Shown: positions 8,191-16,689, counted from the stretch's first letter. The stretch: 64,000 bases of DNA from Ensifer aridi (GCF_002078505.1 NZ_LUAV01000038.1:310001-374000), one strand, 5' to 3'. Notes: a model not told the origin generated them from the sequence alone. A program made the numbers and translations.

Positions 8191-9104
8191 GGGCGTTCAT
8201 CCCCCACCTTGAGCAGCCAGAGCTGGAGCACGCTCAGCGTGACCAGGATTACGAGAAGCGCGATCGACAGCGCCGCGCCATAGCCGAGATTGAAGGACAC
8301 GAAGGACTGGTTGAAGATGTAGTAGACGACCGAGATCATCTTGTTCTGCGGTCCGCCGCTGGTCATGATGTAGAACTGATCGAAGGCGAGGATCGAGCCG
8401 GTCACGGAGAGGATCAGCGCGAGCGCCATCGTCCGCCGCATCAAGGGCAGCGTCAGGTGCCGGAAGCGCTGCCAGCGCCCGGCGCCATCGATACGGGCAG
8501 CCTCGGTCAGTTCCGTCGGGATCGCCTGCAGGCCGGTCAAGAGGATGATCATGGTGAAGCCGGCGATCTTCCACACCACCATGACGATGATCGTCAGAAA
8601 GGCCGTGTCGAACTTTGCAAGCAGGTTGATCCGCCCGGAGGTCAAGCCGAGCATCTGGAAAAGCGGTGAGAAGAGTCCGCTGTCGACATTGGCAAGCCAG
8701 ACCCAAAGCAGCGAGGCGGAAGCGAGCCCCACCACGACCGGCAGGAAGATGATGGTGCGATAGGCCGAGACGAGCGGCCTCTGCTTCTCGACGAAGATCG
8801 CCAGCGGGAAGGCGACCGCGAAAATGGCGATGGTGACGACGAGCGTATAATGCGCGGTGAAACCAAGGGTGTTGAGGAACCGCGCGTCGGTGAACATGCG
8901 TGTGTAATTGCCGAGGCCTATCCAGGCCGGTGCGCCGAGCAGCGGCCATTTGTGCAGACTCATCCATACCGTGAAGAGCACGGGCAGCACGAAGAAGAGG
9001 CTGACGAGCGCCATGGCCGGCGCGATATAGAGCAGTCCGCGCCATCCGGATTGCCGTCTAGGGCGGCGCCGGTGCGGGGTCGATGTGAGGCCTGCCGTCG
9101 TCAT
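8187..9104 (-). CDS. Sugar ABC transporter permease (MalF type)
   Basis: 305 residues with six predicted membrane segments after a basic N-terminus. The EAA loop reads TEAARIDGAGRWQRFRHLTL. It pairs with the overlapping downstream permease. A hairpin in the 77-nt gap before this gene (9138-9161) may lower its expression relative to the abundant binding protein encoded just upstream. Confidence 0.93.
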   Translation of the reverse strand: MTTAGLTSTPHRRRPRRQSGWRGLLYIAPAMALVSLFFVLPVLFTVWMSLHKWPLLGAPAWIGLGNYTRMFTDARFLNTLGFTAHYTLVVTIAIFAVAFPLAIFVEKQRPLVSAYRTIIFLPVVVGLASASLLWVWLANVDSGLFSPLFQMLGLTSGRINLLAKFDTAFLTIIVMVVWKIAGFTMIILLTGLQAIPTELTEAARIDGAGRWQRFRHLTLPLMRRTMALALILSVTGSILAFDQFYIMTSGGPQNKMISVVYYIFNQSFVSFNLGYGAALSIALLVILVTLSVLQLWLLKVGDERP

Positions 9105-9137
9105 GGATGCACTTTTTCACGCAGTTCGGGGACGCTG

Positions 9138-9161
9138 CCGGGAGGACGCCTGCCCTCCCGG
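9138..9161 (-). terminator. Intercistronic hairpin between binding protein and permease
   Basis: Perfect 8-bp arms CCGGGAGG/CCTCCCGG around an 8-nt loop, without a T tract. Such hairpins after ABC binding-protein genes commonly stabilise or attenuate the transcript so that binding protein exceeds permease. Function here is inferred. Confidence 0.55.
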
Positions 9162-9181
9162 TCATTCGGATCGGCTGGGTC

Positions 9182-10417
9182 TTACTGCCCAGCATCGATG
9201 ATGGACTGCATCTCCGCCTGCGCATTGGAGAAGGCACCATCCACATCATCGCCATAGATCGCAGCATTGGTGAAGGTCGCCCACGGGCCGTTGGCGCTGT
9301 TGATCAGGTCGTTGAACTGCAACGTGTAGGGGGTCTTGGCGACGGCGATCGCGTCGATGCCGACCTTCAGGCGCGGGTCGAGACCTTCGAGCACCTCATT
9401 GGCGATATCGCCGCGCGTCGGCAGGCTGCCGTATTTCGCCATGATCTTCTGGCCTTCCATCGAATAGGTATATTCGAGGAACTCCTTGACCTCCGCCAGC
9501 TTCGGCGTGCCCTTGGTGACGACGAAGTTGTCGCCGCCGGCAAAGGATGAGGGCTTGCCGTCGACGCCCGGGATCAGCGTCACGCCAAAATTGATCTCGG
9601 GATGCTGGGTCACCAGCGTGCCTATGGCGAAGGCGCCGATGCTCTGCTGGCCGATCTTGCCGTTGGTGAAGCTCAGGAAATTCACCCCGTTGTCGCTCGC
9701 GGCACCCGCGGGCACCAGGTCCTTCTTGACCATGTTGCGATAGATGTCGACGGCCTTGCGCATCTCGGGCGTGTCGAGCGTCGCGGTCTTGCTGTCGGCC
9801 GAGAGAATATCGGCGCCGGCGCCCCAGACGAGGGGGGTGAAGGTGAAGATCATGCAGCCGCCGCAGCCGCCGCCCGAGAAATAGAAGCCGTAGGTATCAC
9901 CGCCGAGCGCCCGGATCTTCTCGGCATTGGCCGTGATCTCCTCCCAGGTCTTAGGCGCCTTTTCCGGATCGAGACCGGCCTTTTTATAGAGGTCCTTGTT
10001 CCAAGCGAAGATCGAGGTCTCGACCGAAAGCGGCAGGCCGTAGATCTTGTCCTGATAGGTGCCGAGCTTCACATGCGACGGCGAGAGCGAATTGAAATAG
10101 GGCAGCGCCTTCGCCCAGTCGCTCAGGTCCTCGAGCTGCCCGGCGGCTGCGAAAGCGGGCGTGTAGATGAGATCGAGCGACAGCGCATCCGGCGCCTGAC
10201 CGCCGGCAATGGCGGTAGCATATTTCTGCACGAGCTCGGCGAAGGGCACTTCAGTCAGTTCGACCTTGTTCTCGTGGCCGGCATTGTAGGCCTTCACCAC
10301 TTCCTTGGAGGAGTCGCCGATGCCCGAGCGCACCCACATGGTGATCGTCTCGGCCGAAGCGGTCGAGATCATGCCGGCCGATATGAGAGCCGTCGCAGCC
10401 ATTAGCTTCTTCAACAT
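9182..10417 (-). CDS. Sugar ABC transporter periplasmic substrate-binding protein
   Basis: 411 residues with a classical signal peptide (LMAATALISAGMISTASA, cleavage near residue 22). The body is a cluster B/family 1 extracellular solute-binding protein: YATAIAGGQAPDALSLDL near residue 70 and a FAGGDNFVV segment near 300 are characteristic. GGGAGGAATGCGAA precedes the ATG. It is the first structural gene of the importer, 50 nt after the LacI gene with no separate operator visible between them, so it probably shares the LacI promoter. Confidence 0.93.
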   Translation of the reverse strand: MLKKLMAATALISAGMISTASAETITMWVRSGIGDSSKEVVKAYNAGHENKVELTEVPFAELVQKYATAIAGGQAPDALSLDLIYTPAFAAAGQLEDLSDWAKALPYFNSLSPSHVKLGTYQDKIYGLPLSVETSIFAWNKDLYKKAGLDPEKAPKTWEEITANAEKIRALGGDTYGFYFSGGGCGGCMIFTFTPLVWGAGADILSADSKTATLDTPEMRKAVDIYRNMVKKDLVPAGAASDNGVNFLSFTNGKIGQQSIGAFAIGTLVTQHPEINFGVTLIPGVDGKPSSFAGGDNFVVTKGTPKLAEVKEFLEYTYSMEGQKIMAKYGSLPTRGDIANEVLEGLDPRLKVGIDAIAVAKTPYTLQFNDLINSANGPWATFTNAAIYGDDVDGAFSNAQAEMQSIIDAGQ

Positions 10418-10467
10418 TTCGCATTCCTCCCAAAATGCGGGGCCACCGGCGGTGTGCCCCCTCCTCT

Positions 10468-11517
10468 TCAGTTCCTACGATCCGTGCCTCCGCAGGATTC
10501 CCTTACGACGAGCTTGCAGGGCAGCTTGCGCAGCCCCGGTTCGATTGCGCGTCCCTCCGCAAGCGCGAGCACCATCAGCCCGGCCTCCCGGCCGAGCTCC
10601 TTGAGATTCATGTCGACGGTCGTAAGCGGCGGCCGCGTCTGCGCCGCCATGATCTCCCAATTGTCGAAACCGATGACGGAGACATCGTCCGGCACTTTCA
10701 CGCCGCGCTCGCGCAAAGCGTCGACGACGCCGCGGGCGATCTGGTCGTTGCCGCAGAAGATGCCGTCGGGCTTCTCGTCACCCTCGTTCCAGATCCGCTC
10801 GATCGCTTCGTGGCCCCAGGCCTCGGACCAGACGCCGTGCAGAACCGGCGCATCGCGGCCCGCCGCCTCCCGAAACGCCTCGGCGCGTTCGACGGCGGAG
10901 ACGAAATCCTTGGGCCCGCTGATGTGCAACAGCCGCTTGCGGCCGATTTCCTTGAGCCATTTCGTCGCGAGTGTGGCACCATGGCGATCATCCGCGGTCA
11001 GCGTCACGCTTCCGGGTTCCCCCTTGGTGAAGGCATAGACCACAGGCACCGGCAGACGAGCGAGATCGACTGGGAGAGACCTGTCGACCCGCTTGCCTGT
11101 CGCGATGATGCCGTCCACCTGCTTGTCCAGCATGGCGTCGACATGGACTTTTCCGAGCGCCGGATCGTCTTCGATGGCGCAGAGGAAGACCGATACGCCA
11201 TGGTCCACCAGCGCCTCGGAAATGCCGGCCATGACCGGCAGGGTGAAGCGGCCATAGGTGTCGTTGGTCAAAAGGCCGACGGTGAAGCTGCGGTTGCTGA
11301 GGAGCCCCCGCGCCAGCGCATTCGGCCGAAAGCCGATCTCCGCCGCCATCCTCTTGATCCGCTCACGCGTGTCATCCGCCATGCGGCCATTGCCGTTGAG
11401 CGCCTTCGACACGGTCGAAACGCTCACGCCGGCGACCCTCGCCAGATCGTGAATGGTGACACGATGCCCCTTGCTGCGCTGCGAGCTCAGTTTGGCCTCC
11501 TCCCAGAAACTAGTCAT
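10468..11517 (-). CDS. LacI-family transcriptional regulator of the sugar operon
   Basis: 349 residues from the chosen start. The helix-turn-helix VTIHDLARVAGVSVSTVSKA lies near residues 21-40, followed by the hinge helix and a periplasmic-binding-protein-like sugar domain. The ATG at 11517 is 7 nt after AAAAGG, which is itself part of operator 11516-11535. Two further in-frame ATGs upstream fall inside the operators. It is the first gene of its own operon, so it would repress itself and the transport/GH127 genes together. Confidence 0.9.
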   Translation of the reverse strand: MTSFWEEAKLSSQRSKGHRVTIHDLARVAGVSVSTVSKALNGNGRMADDTRERIKRMAAEIGFRPNALARGLLSNRSFTVGLLTNDTYGRFTLPVMAGISEALVDHGVSVFLCAIEDDPALGKVHVDAMLDKQVDGIIATGKRVDRSLPVDLARLPVPVVYAFTKGEPGSVTLTADDRHGATLATKWLKEIGRKRLLHISGPKDFVSAVERAEAFREAAGRDAPVLHGVWSEAWGHEAIERIWNEGDEKPDGIFCGNDQIARGVVDALRERGVKVPDDVSVIGFDNWEIMAAQTRPPLTTVDMNLKELGREAGLMVLALAEGRAIEPGLRKLPCKLVVRESCGGTDRRN

Positions 11518-11568
11518 GAGAAAACCTTTTCTCATTTGACGAGTCAATAAGAGAAAAGGTTTTCTCAT
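11516..11568. promoter_or_regulatory. Paired LacI operators overlapping the regulator start
   Basis: Operator 1 (11516-11535) is ATGAGAAAA-CC-TTTTCTCAT with perfect 9-bp arms. Operator 2 (11549-11568) is AAGAGAAAA-GG-TTTTCTCAT with one arm mismatch. Centres are 33 bp apart, about three helical turns. The CC/GG centre and A/T-rich arms are somewhat unusual for LacI sites, but perfect symmetry and position at the operon head support the assignment. Confidence 0.8.
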
Positions 11569-11571
11569 GAA

Positions 11572-11894
11572 AAAATATGATTATTGCTCCGGCGAGTGAA
11601 GCGACGAGGAGGGAACTGGCAGGTCACCGCGAGTCTCCCTCGCCCCGCTTGCGGGGAGAAGGTGGCCGGCAGGCCGGATGAGGGGCGGCCCCACCCAGGC
11701 CGAAACTCGCCGTCGACGAAGAGCAGTCACGTATAAACACCATTGATGAATTTCATTCACAGGCGTTGCGACCGGCGACGTGCTTATCATCGCGCCCGGC
11801 CGCCAACATATTGCACCGCGGAAAACGTCAACACCATCGCCAACGTCTTGAGCCCGCTTCGCATCGCGAACCCGCGGGCGGAAACGGATTTGTC
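11572..11894. other. Gene-free 323 bp with a rhizobial palindromic repeat
   Basis: No gene is supported between the LacI start and the MFS start. 11634-11692 holds a repeat unit (CCTCGCCCCGCTTGCGGGGA with AGGTGGCCGGCAGGCCGGAT) of a kind widely scattered in rhizobial intergenic DNA. The remainder contains the operon promoter and the MFS leader. Confidence 0.6.
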
Positions 11895-13094
11895 ATGCCC
11901 CTCGCCATATTTGCATTGACGATCGCGGCCTATGCGATCGGAACCACCGAATTCGTCATCGTCGGCCTTCTGCCGACGGTCGCTGCGGACCTCGACATCA
12001 CGCTGCCGCTCGCCGGCCTCATCGTCAGCGTCTACGCGCTCGGCGTCACCTTCGGCGCTCCGACCCTGACGGCGCTGACCGGCCGGATCGAACGCAAGCC
12101 GCTGCTCCTCGGGCTGATGGCGCTGTTCGCCGTCGGCAACACGGCGGCGGCACTGTCGCCGAGCTACGAGGTGCTGCTCGTCGCCCGCGTGCTTTCCGCC
12201 TTCGCCCACGGCGTCTTCTTCTCCGTCGGCTCGACGATTGCCGCCGATCTCGTGCCGGAGAACCGCCGAGCCTCGGCCATCGCCATGATGTTCATGGGGC
12301 TCACCGTCGCGATCGTCACCGGCGTGCCGATCGGCACCTATATCGGCCAGGTCTTCGGCTGGCGCGCCACCTTCTGGGCGGTTGCCGCGCTCGGCGTGGT
12401 CGCCTTCGCCGGCATCGCGACGCTGCTTCCCGGCACGCTTTCCAAGGCCGCCCCGGCTGGCCTCCTCGACCAGGTTCGCGTGCTCGGCTCCGGCCGCCTC
12501 CTCATCGTCTTCGCCATGACCGCGCTCGGCTATGGCGGCACCTTCGTCGCCTTCACCTTTCTCGCGCCGATCCTGCAAGAGATCACCGGCTTCTCCGAGG
12601 AGAGCGTCAGCCTGATCCTCGTGCTCTATGGCGTGGCCATCGCCATCGGCAACGTCGCCGGCGGCAAGATCGCCAACCACAATCCTGTCAAAGCCCTGGT
12701 TGGCCTCTTCCTCCTCCAGGCGCTGGTGCTCGCCATCTTTTCCTTCACCGCCGCCTCGCCGGTTCTGACGCTGGTCACGCTTGCCGCGCTCGGCTTCCTG
12801 TCCTTCGCCAATGTTCCGGGCCTGCAGCTCTATGTCGTGCAGCTTGCCAAGGAGCATCGTCCCGGTGCCGTCGACGTCGCCTCGGCGCTCAACATCGCCG
12901 CCTTCAACCTCGGCATCGCGCTCGGCGCCTGGCTCGGCGGCACCATCGTCGACTCCTCGCTCGGCCTCGCCGCGACCCCCTGGGTCGGCGCCATCCTCGT
13001 CGCCGTCGCCCTGCTGCTCACGCTTTGGAGCGGCGCCCTCGACCGGCGCACTGCAGCGCCGTGCGTCTTTTCAGACGCACGAAGGTCGGTGTAG
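11895..13094 (+). CDS. MFS transporter, sugar/drug efflux (AraJ/YdhP-like, DHA1)
   Basis: 399 residues with twelve membrane segments. The N-terminus AIFALTIAAYAIGTTEFVIVGLLP is diagnostic in style for the AraJ/YdhP/PbuE group of DHA1 exporters (quoted here only to position 24 of the protein by name). The cytoplasmic loop 2-3 holds TGRIERKPLL. I start at the ATG at 11895 because the family begins right before TM1. The last ~14 codons, including the stop, lie inside a dispersed palindromic repeat, so the C-terminal tail is repeat-encoded. Confidence 0.85.
   Translation: MPLAIFALTIAAYAIGTTEFVIVGLLPTVAADLDITLPLAGLIVSVYALGVTFGAPTLTALTGRIERKPLLLGLMALFAVGNTAAALSPSYEVLLVARVLSAFAHGVFFSVGSTIAADLVPENRRASAIAMMFMGLTVAIVTGVPIGTYIGQVFGWRATFWAVAALGVVAFAGIATLLPGTLSKAAPAGLLDQVRVLGSGRLLIVFAMTALGYGGTFVAFTFLAPILQEITGFSEESVSLILVLYGVAIAIGNVAGGKIANHNPVKALVGLFLLQALVLAIFSFTAASPVLTLVTLAALGFLSFANVPGLQLYVVQLAKEHRPGAVDVASALNIAAFNLGIALGAWLGGTIVDSSLGLAATPWVGAILVAVALLLTLWSGALDRRTAAPCVFSDARRSV
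13051..13094. repeat. Dispersed palindromic repeat overlapping the MFS 3' end
   Basis: CTGCAGCGCC is followed by the hairpin GTGCGTCT-TTTC-AGACGCAC (13061-13080) and then GTAGCACTTT. The same unit recurs at 41573-41600, and related GCGCGTCT hairpins occur at 24660-24690 and 61711-61750. It supplies the stop codon of the MFS gene. Confidence 0.75.
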
Positions 13095-13122
13095 CACTTT
13101 TGAAACCGCAGGCGGCCTGACG

Positions 13123-13150
13123 AAAAAAGGCCCGGCAAGGGCCGGGCCTT
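13123..13150 (-). terminator. Rho-independent terminator for the dodecin gene
   Basis: On the minus strand AAGGCCCGGC-CCTT-GCCGGGCCTT is followed by TTTT (six T in total). The stem is perfect over 10 bp. It lies 48 bp after the dodecin stop. Confidence 0.85.
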
Positions 13151-13197
13151 ACCCTTGCAAATCCGTTGGAGCTTCGGCTCCGAGGCGCTGCCGCGCC

Positions 13198-13407
13198 TCA
13201 TTCCTCGATCCGGAAACCGACCTTCATCACCACCTGATAATGCGCCACCTTGCCATTGGCGATCTGTCCGCGAATCTCGTCGACTTCGAACCAATCGAGA
13301 TTCCGCATGGTCTTCGAGGCGCGCGAAATGGCAGTCTCTATGGCTTCGTTCACCGAGACCGGCGAACTTCCGATCAGTTCCACCTTCTTGTAGACGTGTC
13401 CGCTCAC
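13198..13407 (-). CDS. Dodecin (flavin-sequestering protein)
   Basis: 69 residues, full length for the family. HVYKKVELIGSSPVS, RASKTMRNLDWFEV and VAHYQVVMKVGFR match the dodecin fold. The Trp in LDWFEV is the residue that stacks on the bound isoalloxazine ring. Dodecins form hollow dodecamers that store or buffer riboflavin/FMN/FAD. A strong terminator follows and the gene stands alone. AGGAGGAAAATC lies before the ATG. Confidence 0.93.
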   Translation of the reverse strand: MSGHVYKKVELIGSSPVSVNEAIETAISRASKTMRNLDWFEVDEIRGQIANGKVAHYQVVMKVGFRIEE

Positions 13408-13714
13408 GATTTTCCTCCTGAAGGGTTTCTTTGATCCTTGCGCCTCGCCGGCTTAGGGGGGCGAAGCCGTCGCAGTTAGCGGCAAACATCACCGCTGCCG
13501 ACGATCATGCGCCCGTCGGGCGGGAACTGCCAGCGGGGCTGCGCGAAATCCGGCAATCACCGACCGGGTGGCAGAGAAAATCCCTGTTCCGGCGGCACAG
13601 ATGTCTTATCCTTCAGGTCGCGCTAAATGCCGCCGCGCGCTCAGCGGCACCGGGCGAGCGCTGTCGAGCGGCGACCGCAAGCGCGTGAGTGAGCCCGATG
13701 AGAAGGAGGCTATC
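13408..13714. other. Divergent intergenic region, 307 bp
   Basis: Holds the leaders of dodecin (minus) and of the dioxygenase gene (plus). A ribosome site AAGGAGG at 13703-13709 belongs to the latter. I see no convincing promoter pair or gene in it. Confidence 0.4.
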
Positions 13715-14287
13715 ATGCTGCCAACCCGACGTTCGCTGTTGACCGCCTTTCTAGCCCTGCCCGCCCTGCCCCTCGCCGAGCGCGCCGCGGCCCAAAGGCT
13801 GCCTTTGACGCCCGCCTGCGGCGACGACCACGACCTGACGCCCGCGTTGACGGCAGGCCCTTTCTACAAGCCCAATGCGCCGCTCAGGCACGAGCTCTTC
13901 GGTGATGCTCCCCGTGGCGAGCGCATCACCCTTGCCGGCTACGTGCTCGATACCCGTTGCCGCCCGCTCGCCGGCAGTCTCGTGGAGATCTGGCATGCGG
14001 ACGAAACCGGCGCCTACGACACGCGCGGCTTCAACCTGCGGGGCCACCAAATGACCGACGAGCGCGGCCGCTGGTGGTTCAGCACGATTGTCCCGGCTCG
14101 CTATCCGGGTCGCACCCGCCACTATCACTTCAGGGTGCGCCGCCCAACTGCTGCGATTTTGACGACCCAGCTCTTCTTCCCGAACGAGCCGCAGAACGCC
14201 CGCGACCGCCTGTATATGCCGGAATTGCTCATGGAACTTCGCGACACCGCTGACGGCAAATTCGGGCGCTTCGACTTCGTCGTTTGA
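13715..14287 (+). CDS. Exported intradiol ring-cleavage dioxygenase-like protein
   Basis: 190 residues. The N-terminus RRSLLTAFLALPALPL resembles a twin-arginine signal, so the enzyme is probably periplasmic or surface-bound. The intradiol dioxygenase fold is shown by LTAGPFYKPNAPLR, VEIWHADETGAYD and YPGRTRHYHF. Two Tyr and two His of these segments are the expected non-haem Fe(III) ligands. Secreted members are smaller than catechol dioxygenases and their substrates are poorly known. The ATG at 13715 follows AAGGAGG; an upstream extension lacks a signal and a ribosome site. Confidence 0.85.
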   Translation: MLPTRRSLLTAFLALPALPLAERAAAQRLPLTPACGDDHDLTPALTAGPFYKPNAPLRHELFGDAPRGERITLAGYVLDTRCRPLAGSLVEIWHADETGAYDTRGFNLRGHQMTDERGRWWFSTIVPARYPGRTRHYHFRVRRPTAAILTTQLFFPNEPQNARDRLYMPELLMELRDTADGKFGRFDFVV

Positions 14288-14376
14288 GCTTGCTAGCCTG
14301 CCGGGAAACATTTCGGAGACGCCCGAGTTTGGCATCAGGAAGGAACGGGGCCTGCCCTGCGGCCCCGCGCGACGCC

Positions 14377-15309
14377 ATGAGCACTCCCATGATCCTGTCG
14401 CTTGGCAGCATCAACTCCGACCTCGAATTCCGCGGCGTCGCTTCTCTCGGCGGCGGCACCGTCCGCACGGCGGGCTTCACCGAGCGGGCCGGGGGCAAAG
14501 CCGCCAATGTCGCCGTTTTCACCCACCGGCTTGGCATTGCGACGCGGCTCCTCGGCCGCATCGGCAACGATTACTACGCCAAGGTCGCCACCGACCCGCT
14601 TCGCAAGGCGGGCGTCGATCTCAACGGCGTGACCTCCACCGACAAGGCTCAGACGGGCATTGCCATCGTCATCGTTCAGAAGAACGGCGACAAGACGATG
14701 CTGAATGCCTCCAATGCCAACATGGAATGGGGGAGCGAGGCGACCGCACTCGCTCGTGACATGATCGAGGCGGCACCGGAGAATTCCCTTCTCGTGGCCG
14801 ACTTCGAAGTCCCGAGGAACGTCCTGGAAATCGCCTTTTCGAGTGCCGAGCGCCGCCGCCTGAAAATATTGGTCGACCCGACCTTCCCCGAGGAAGTCGA
14901 ACTGCCGCTTCTCGAACGCTTCCATGCGATTACGCCGAACGAGCAGGAAGCCGAAGGACTCCTGAAGCGCGAGATCCGAACCGAGGACGACGCCGCCGAG
15001 GCGGCGCGCGCCCTCAACGAGCGCGGCGTCGAAATCGCCTGCGTCAAACTTCGGCAGGGCGGTTGCGCCGTGTGCTGCAAGGGTCAGGTCTCGATGCTTG
15101 CCGCACCGGACGTCGAGGTGGTGGACAAGACCGGCGCAGGCGACGCCTTCATGGGCGCCTTCGCAGCCGCACTGGCCGAGGGTCGACCGCCTCTGGAGGC
15201 GGCCCGTTGGGGTGTTGCAGCCTCCTCCTTCTCGGTGGGCAGAGCGGGTGCTCAGGCATCCTATCCCACCCGCGAGGAATTCCTGCGTTTCCTCGACAGC
15301 ATCCGCTGA
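14377..15309 (+). CDS. PfkB-family carbohydrate kinase (ribokinase-like)
   Basis: 310 residues from the ATG at 14377. GGKAANVAVFTHRLG near residue 35 is the PfkB signature 1 region. DKTGAGDAFMGAFAAAL near residue 250 is signature 2, with the catalytic Asp and the ATP-site anion hole. The sugar specificity cannot be read from sequence. No strong ribosome site precedes this ATG; the ATG at 14389 and a TTG at 14329 are alternatives. The gene follows the dioxygenase gene by 89 nt and may be cotranscribed. Confidence 0.85.
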   Translation: MSTPMILSLGSINSDLEFRGVASLGGGTVRTAGFTERAGGKAANVAVFTHRLGIATRLLGRIGNDYYAKVATDPLRKAGVDLNGVTSTDKAQTGIAIVIVQKNGDKTMLNASNANMEWGSEATALARDMIEAAPENSLLVADFEVPRNVLEIAFSSAERRRLKILVDPTFPEEVELPLLERFHAITPNEQEAEGLLKREIRTEDDAAEAARALNERGVEIACVKLRQGGCAVCCKGQVSMLAAPDVEVVDKTGAGDAFMGAFAAALAEGRPPLEAARWGVAASSFSVGRAGAQASYPTREEFLRFLDSIR

Positions 15310-15409
15310 GTTGGCCGGCGCAGTTTCGGCTGGAACCCGGAACAGATCACACCCATGCCGGTTCTTGGGAGACACTCTGCAGGTTTTCAAAAAAGACGAG
15401 GTCCAATCG

Positions 15410-15859
15410 ATGAAGCAAAAACTCCTGGCGGAAGATGCGGGCGAGCGCACCTTCATCCTGGTTCTCGAGGAAGGCGACGAAGCCTTTTCGGCGATCTCGG
15501 CGTTCGCGGCGCAAGAGAACATCGCGGGCGCGTCGCTGACGGCGATCGGCGCGTTCAGCCGCGCCACGGTCGGGTTCTTCAGGATCGAAGGCAAAAACTA
15601 CAGCAAGATTCCCGTCGCGGAACAGTCAGAGGTCCTGAGCGCGATCGGCGACATCGGCCGCGATGATGCCGGCAAACCGAGCTTACATTTGCATGCGGTG
15701 CTGGGCCTCGAGGACGGCTCGACACGCGGCGGGCATCTTCTGGAAGGCTACGTGCGCCCGACGCTGGAGGTGATCATTCGAGAAAGCCCGACGGCGTTGC
15801 GCCGGCGCAAGCGACCGGACCTCGGCATAGCGCTCATCGATCTCGACGCCGCCAGCTGA
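15410..15859 (+). CDS. PPC/DUF296-domain protein
   Basis: 149 residues forming a single PPC domain: ERTFILVLEEGDEAF at the N-terminus, GASLTAIGAFSRATVGFF in the middle, and SLHLHAVLG, whose His residues bind metal in solved bacterial members, near residue 88. In plants the domain accompanies AT-hooks; bacterial stand-alone members are trimers of unknown role. GAGGT lies 8 nt before the ATG. It lies about 100 nt after the PfkB kinase and may share its transcript. Confidence 0.85.
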   Translation: MKQKLLAEDAGERTFILVLEEGDEAFSAISAFAAQENIAGASLTAIGAFSRATVGFFRIEGKNYSKIPVAEQSEVLSAIGDIGRDDAGKPSLHLHAVLGLEDGSTRGGHLLEGYVRPTLEVIIRESPTALRRRKRPDLGIALIDLDAAS

Positions 15860-15862
15860 CGT

Positions 15863-16048
15863 TCACGTTTTCGCACTCGAATTCGGATTGCGCTTGTCGT
15901 CTTTGGTCACCGAGCCCTTCGACGCCTTTGAGCCGCCGCCCCATTCCTGGGCCTTGCGCGCCTCATCGCCGCCGACGTGGCCCGGCTGGTTTTTCTTCGC
16001 GGTACCGCTTTCGCCCTTGCTTTTGGGACGATCCGACTTGTTTTGCAT
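15863..16048 (-). CDS. Small charged hypothetical protein, stress-type
   Basis: 61 residues, highly polar (Lys, Gly, Ser, Asn) and predicted to be disordered, with GHVGGDEARKAQEWGGGSK in the centre. Lys/Gly-rich small proteins of this kind are common among general-stress genes, but I do not recognise a family. GGAG precedes the ATG by 6 nt. A near-consensus EcfG-type promoter lies at 16127-16151, supporting stress induction. Confidence 0.65.
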   Translation of the reverse strand: MQNKSDRPKSKGESGTAKKNQPGHVGGDEARKAQEWGGGSKASKGSVTKDDKRNPNSSAKT

Positions 16049-16126
16049 CTGGAGCTCCATCCGTTCTGCCGGCAGGTGCCGCGGCGTCGATAACGACGGT
16101 CAGGCACATCCTGCCGGTGTGTCCCG

Positions 16127-16151
16127 AACAATCGAGTGGGCGATCGGTTCC
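16127..16151 (-). promoter_or_regulatory. Putative EcfG/RpoE2 promoter
   Basis: Read on the minus strand: GGAAC, 16 nt, TGTT. The RpoE2/EcfG consensus is GGAAC-N16/17-CGTT, so one position differs. It is about 80 nt before the start of the small gene ending at 15863. Confidence 0.55.
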
Positions 16152-16206
16152 TGATGCGCGCTCAGGTTCTCGCCGGCTCTGTGCGAGCCGGCACAATGAG
16201 ACCTTG

Positions 16207-16614
16207 CTACCAGGCCCGCCAGCCGCTTGACCAATAATGGTCCTTCAGATCACTCAGCCGATCTTCGATATCGGAGATCATGTCCTCGATCCGTGAGGAG
16301 CGCCGCGTGTACCAGCGCGAGCGGCCCGAGCTCGCGACGATGAGGCCGATGAGACCGAGCAAGGCGAGGGTCGTCCAGGCGGGATGTTCCCTTGCCATAT
16401 CGCCAGCTCTGCGGCCCGTATCTCTGACCGTGCTCGCAACGGCTCTGCCTGACGAAATACCCAGTTCGGAAATCGACGCACTCAGCGCACTGACCTGCTC
16501 GCGCAGCGATCTGATCTGCTCTTCGACGGCCTCGTTCGCCGCGCCGACTGTACCCTTGCTTGTATCGACGACCCCGCGCGGTACGGCGGAACCGAGCGGC
16601 CTTTCCTGTGCCAT
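16207..16614 (-). CDS. DUF883-like (ElaB/YqjD-type) membrane-anchored protein
   Basis: 135 residues. A helical region with EQIRSLREQVSALSASISEL is followed by AREHPAWTTLALLGLIGLIV, a single membrane segment near residues 80-100, then the basic SSGRSRWYTRR and a short acidic C-terminal helix. ElaB/YqjD proteins are inner-membrane, stationary-phase-induced and ribosome-associated in E. coli. This protein shares the layout, but the extra C-terminal helix is unusual. AGGAGG lies 9 nt before the ATG at 16614. A full-consensus EcfG promoter lies upstream. Confidence 0.75.
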   Translation of the reverse strand: MAQERPLGSAVPRGVVDTSKGTVGAANEAVEEQIRSLREQVSALSASISELGISSGRAVASTVRDTGRRAGDMAREHPAWTTLALLGLIGLIVASSGRSRWYTRRSSRIEDMISDIEDRLSDLKDHYWSSGWRAW

Positions 16615-16664
16615 GTCCAGATCCTCCTCTCTTGTCCAATTCGTCACAGACATCACACCATGGA

Positions 16665-16689
16665 AACGGCGGCCGGGGCCCAGAGTTCC
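16665..16689 (-). promoter_or_regulatory. EcfG/RpoE2 general-stress promoter, exact consensus
   Basis: Read on the minus strand: GGAAC, 16 nt, CGTT. It ends about 50 nt upstream of the DUF883-like start. This is a full match to the alphaproteobacterial general stress sigma factor motif. Confidence 0.8.

Noticed and set aside
4252-8283. 1343-codon plus-strand open frame
   Set aside because: It is antisense to the well-supported ABC/GH127 genes and has the Arg/Asp/His-rich composition typical of a shadow frame in GC-rich DNA.
11787-12857. 356-codon minus-strand frame
   Set aside because: It is antisense to the MFS gene, very charged (Asp, Glu, Arg, Gly, His runs) and has no domain.
14335-15594. 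419-codon minus-strand frame
   Set aside because: It is antisense to the PfkB and PPC genes, both of which have clear family motifs.
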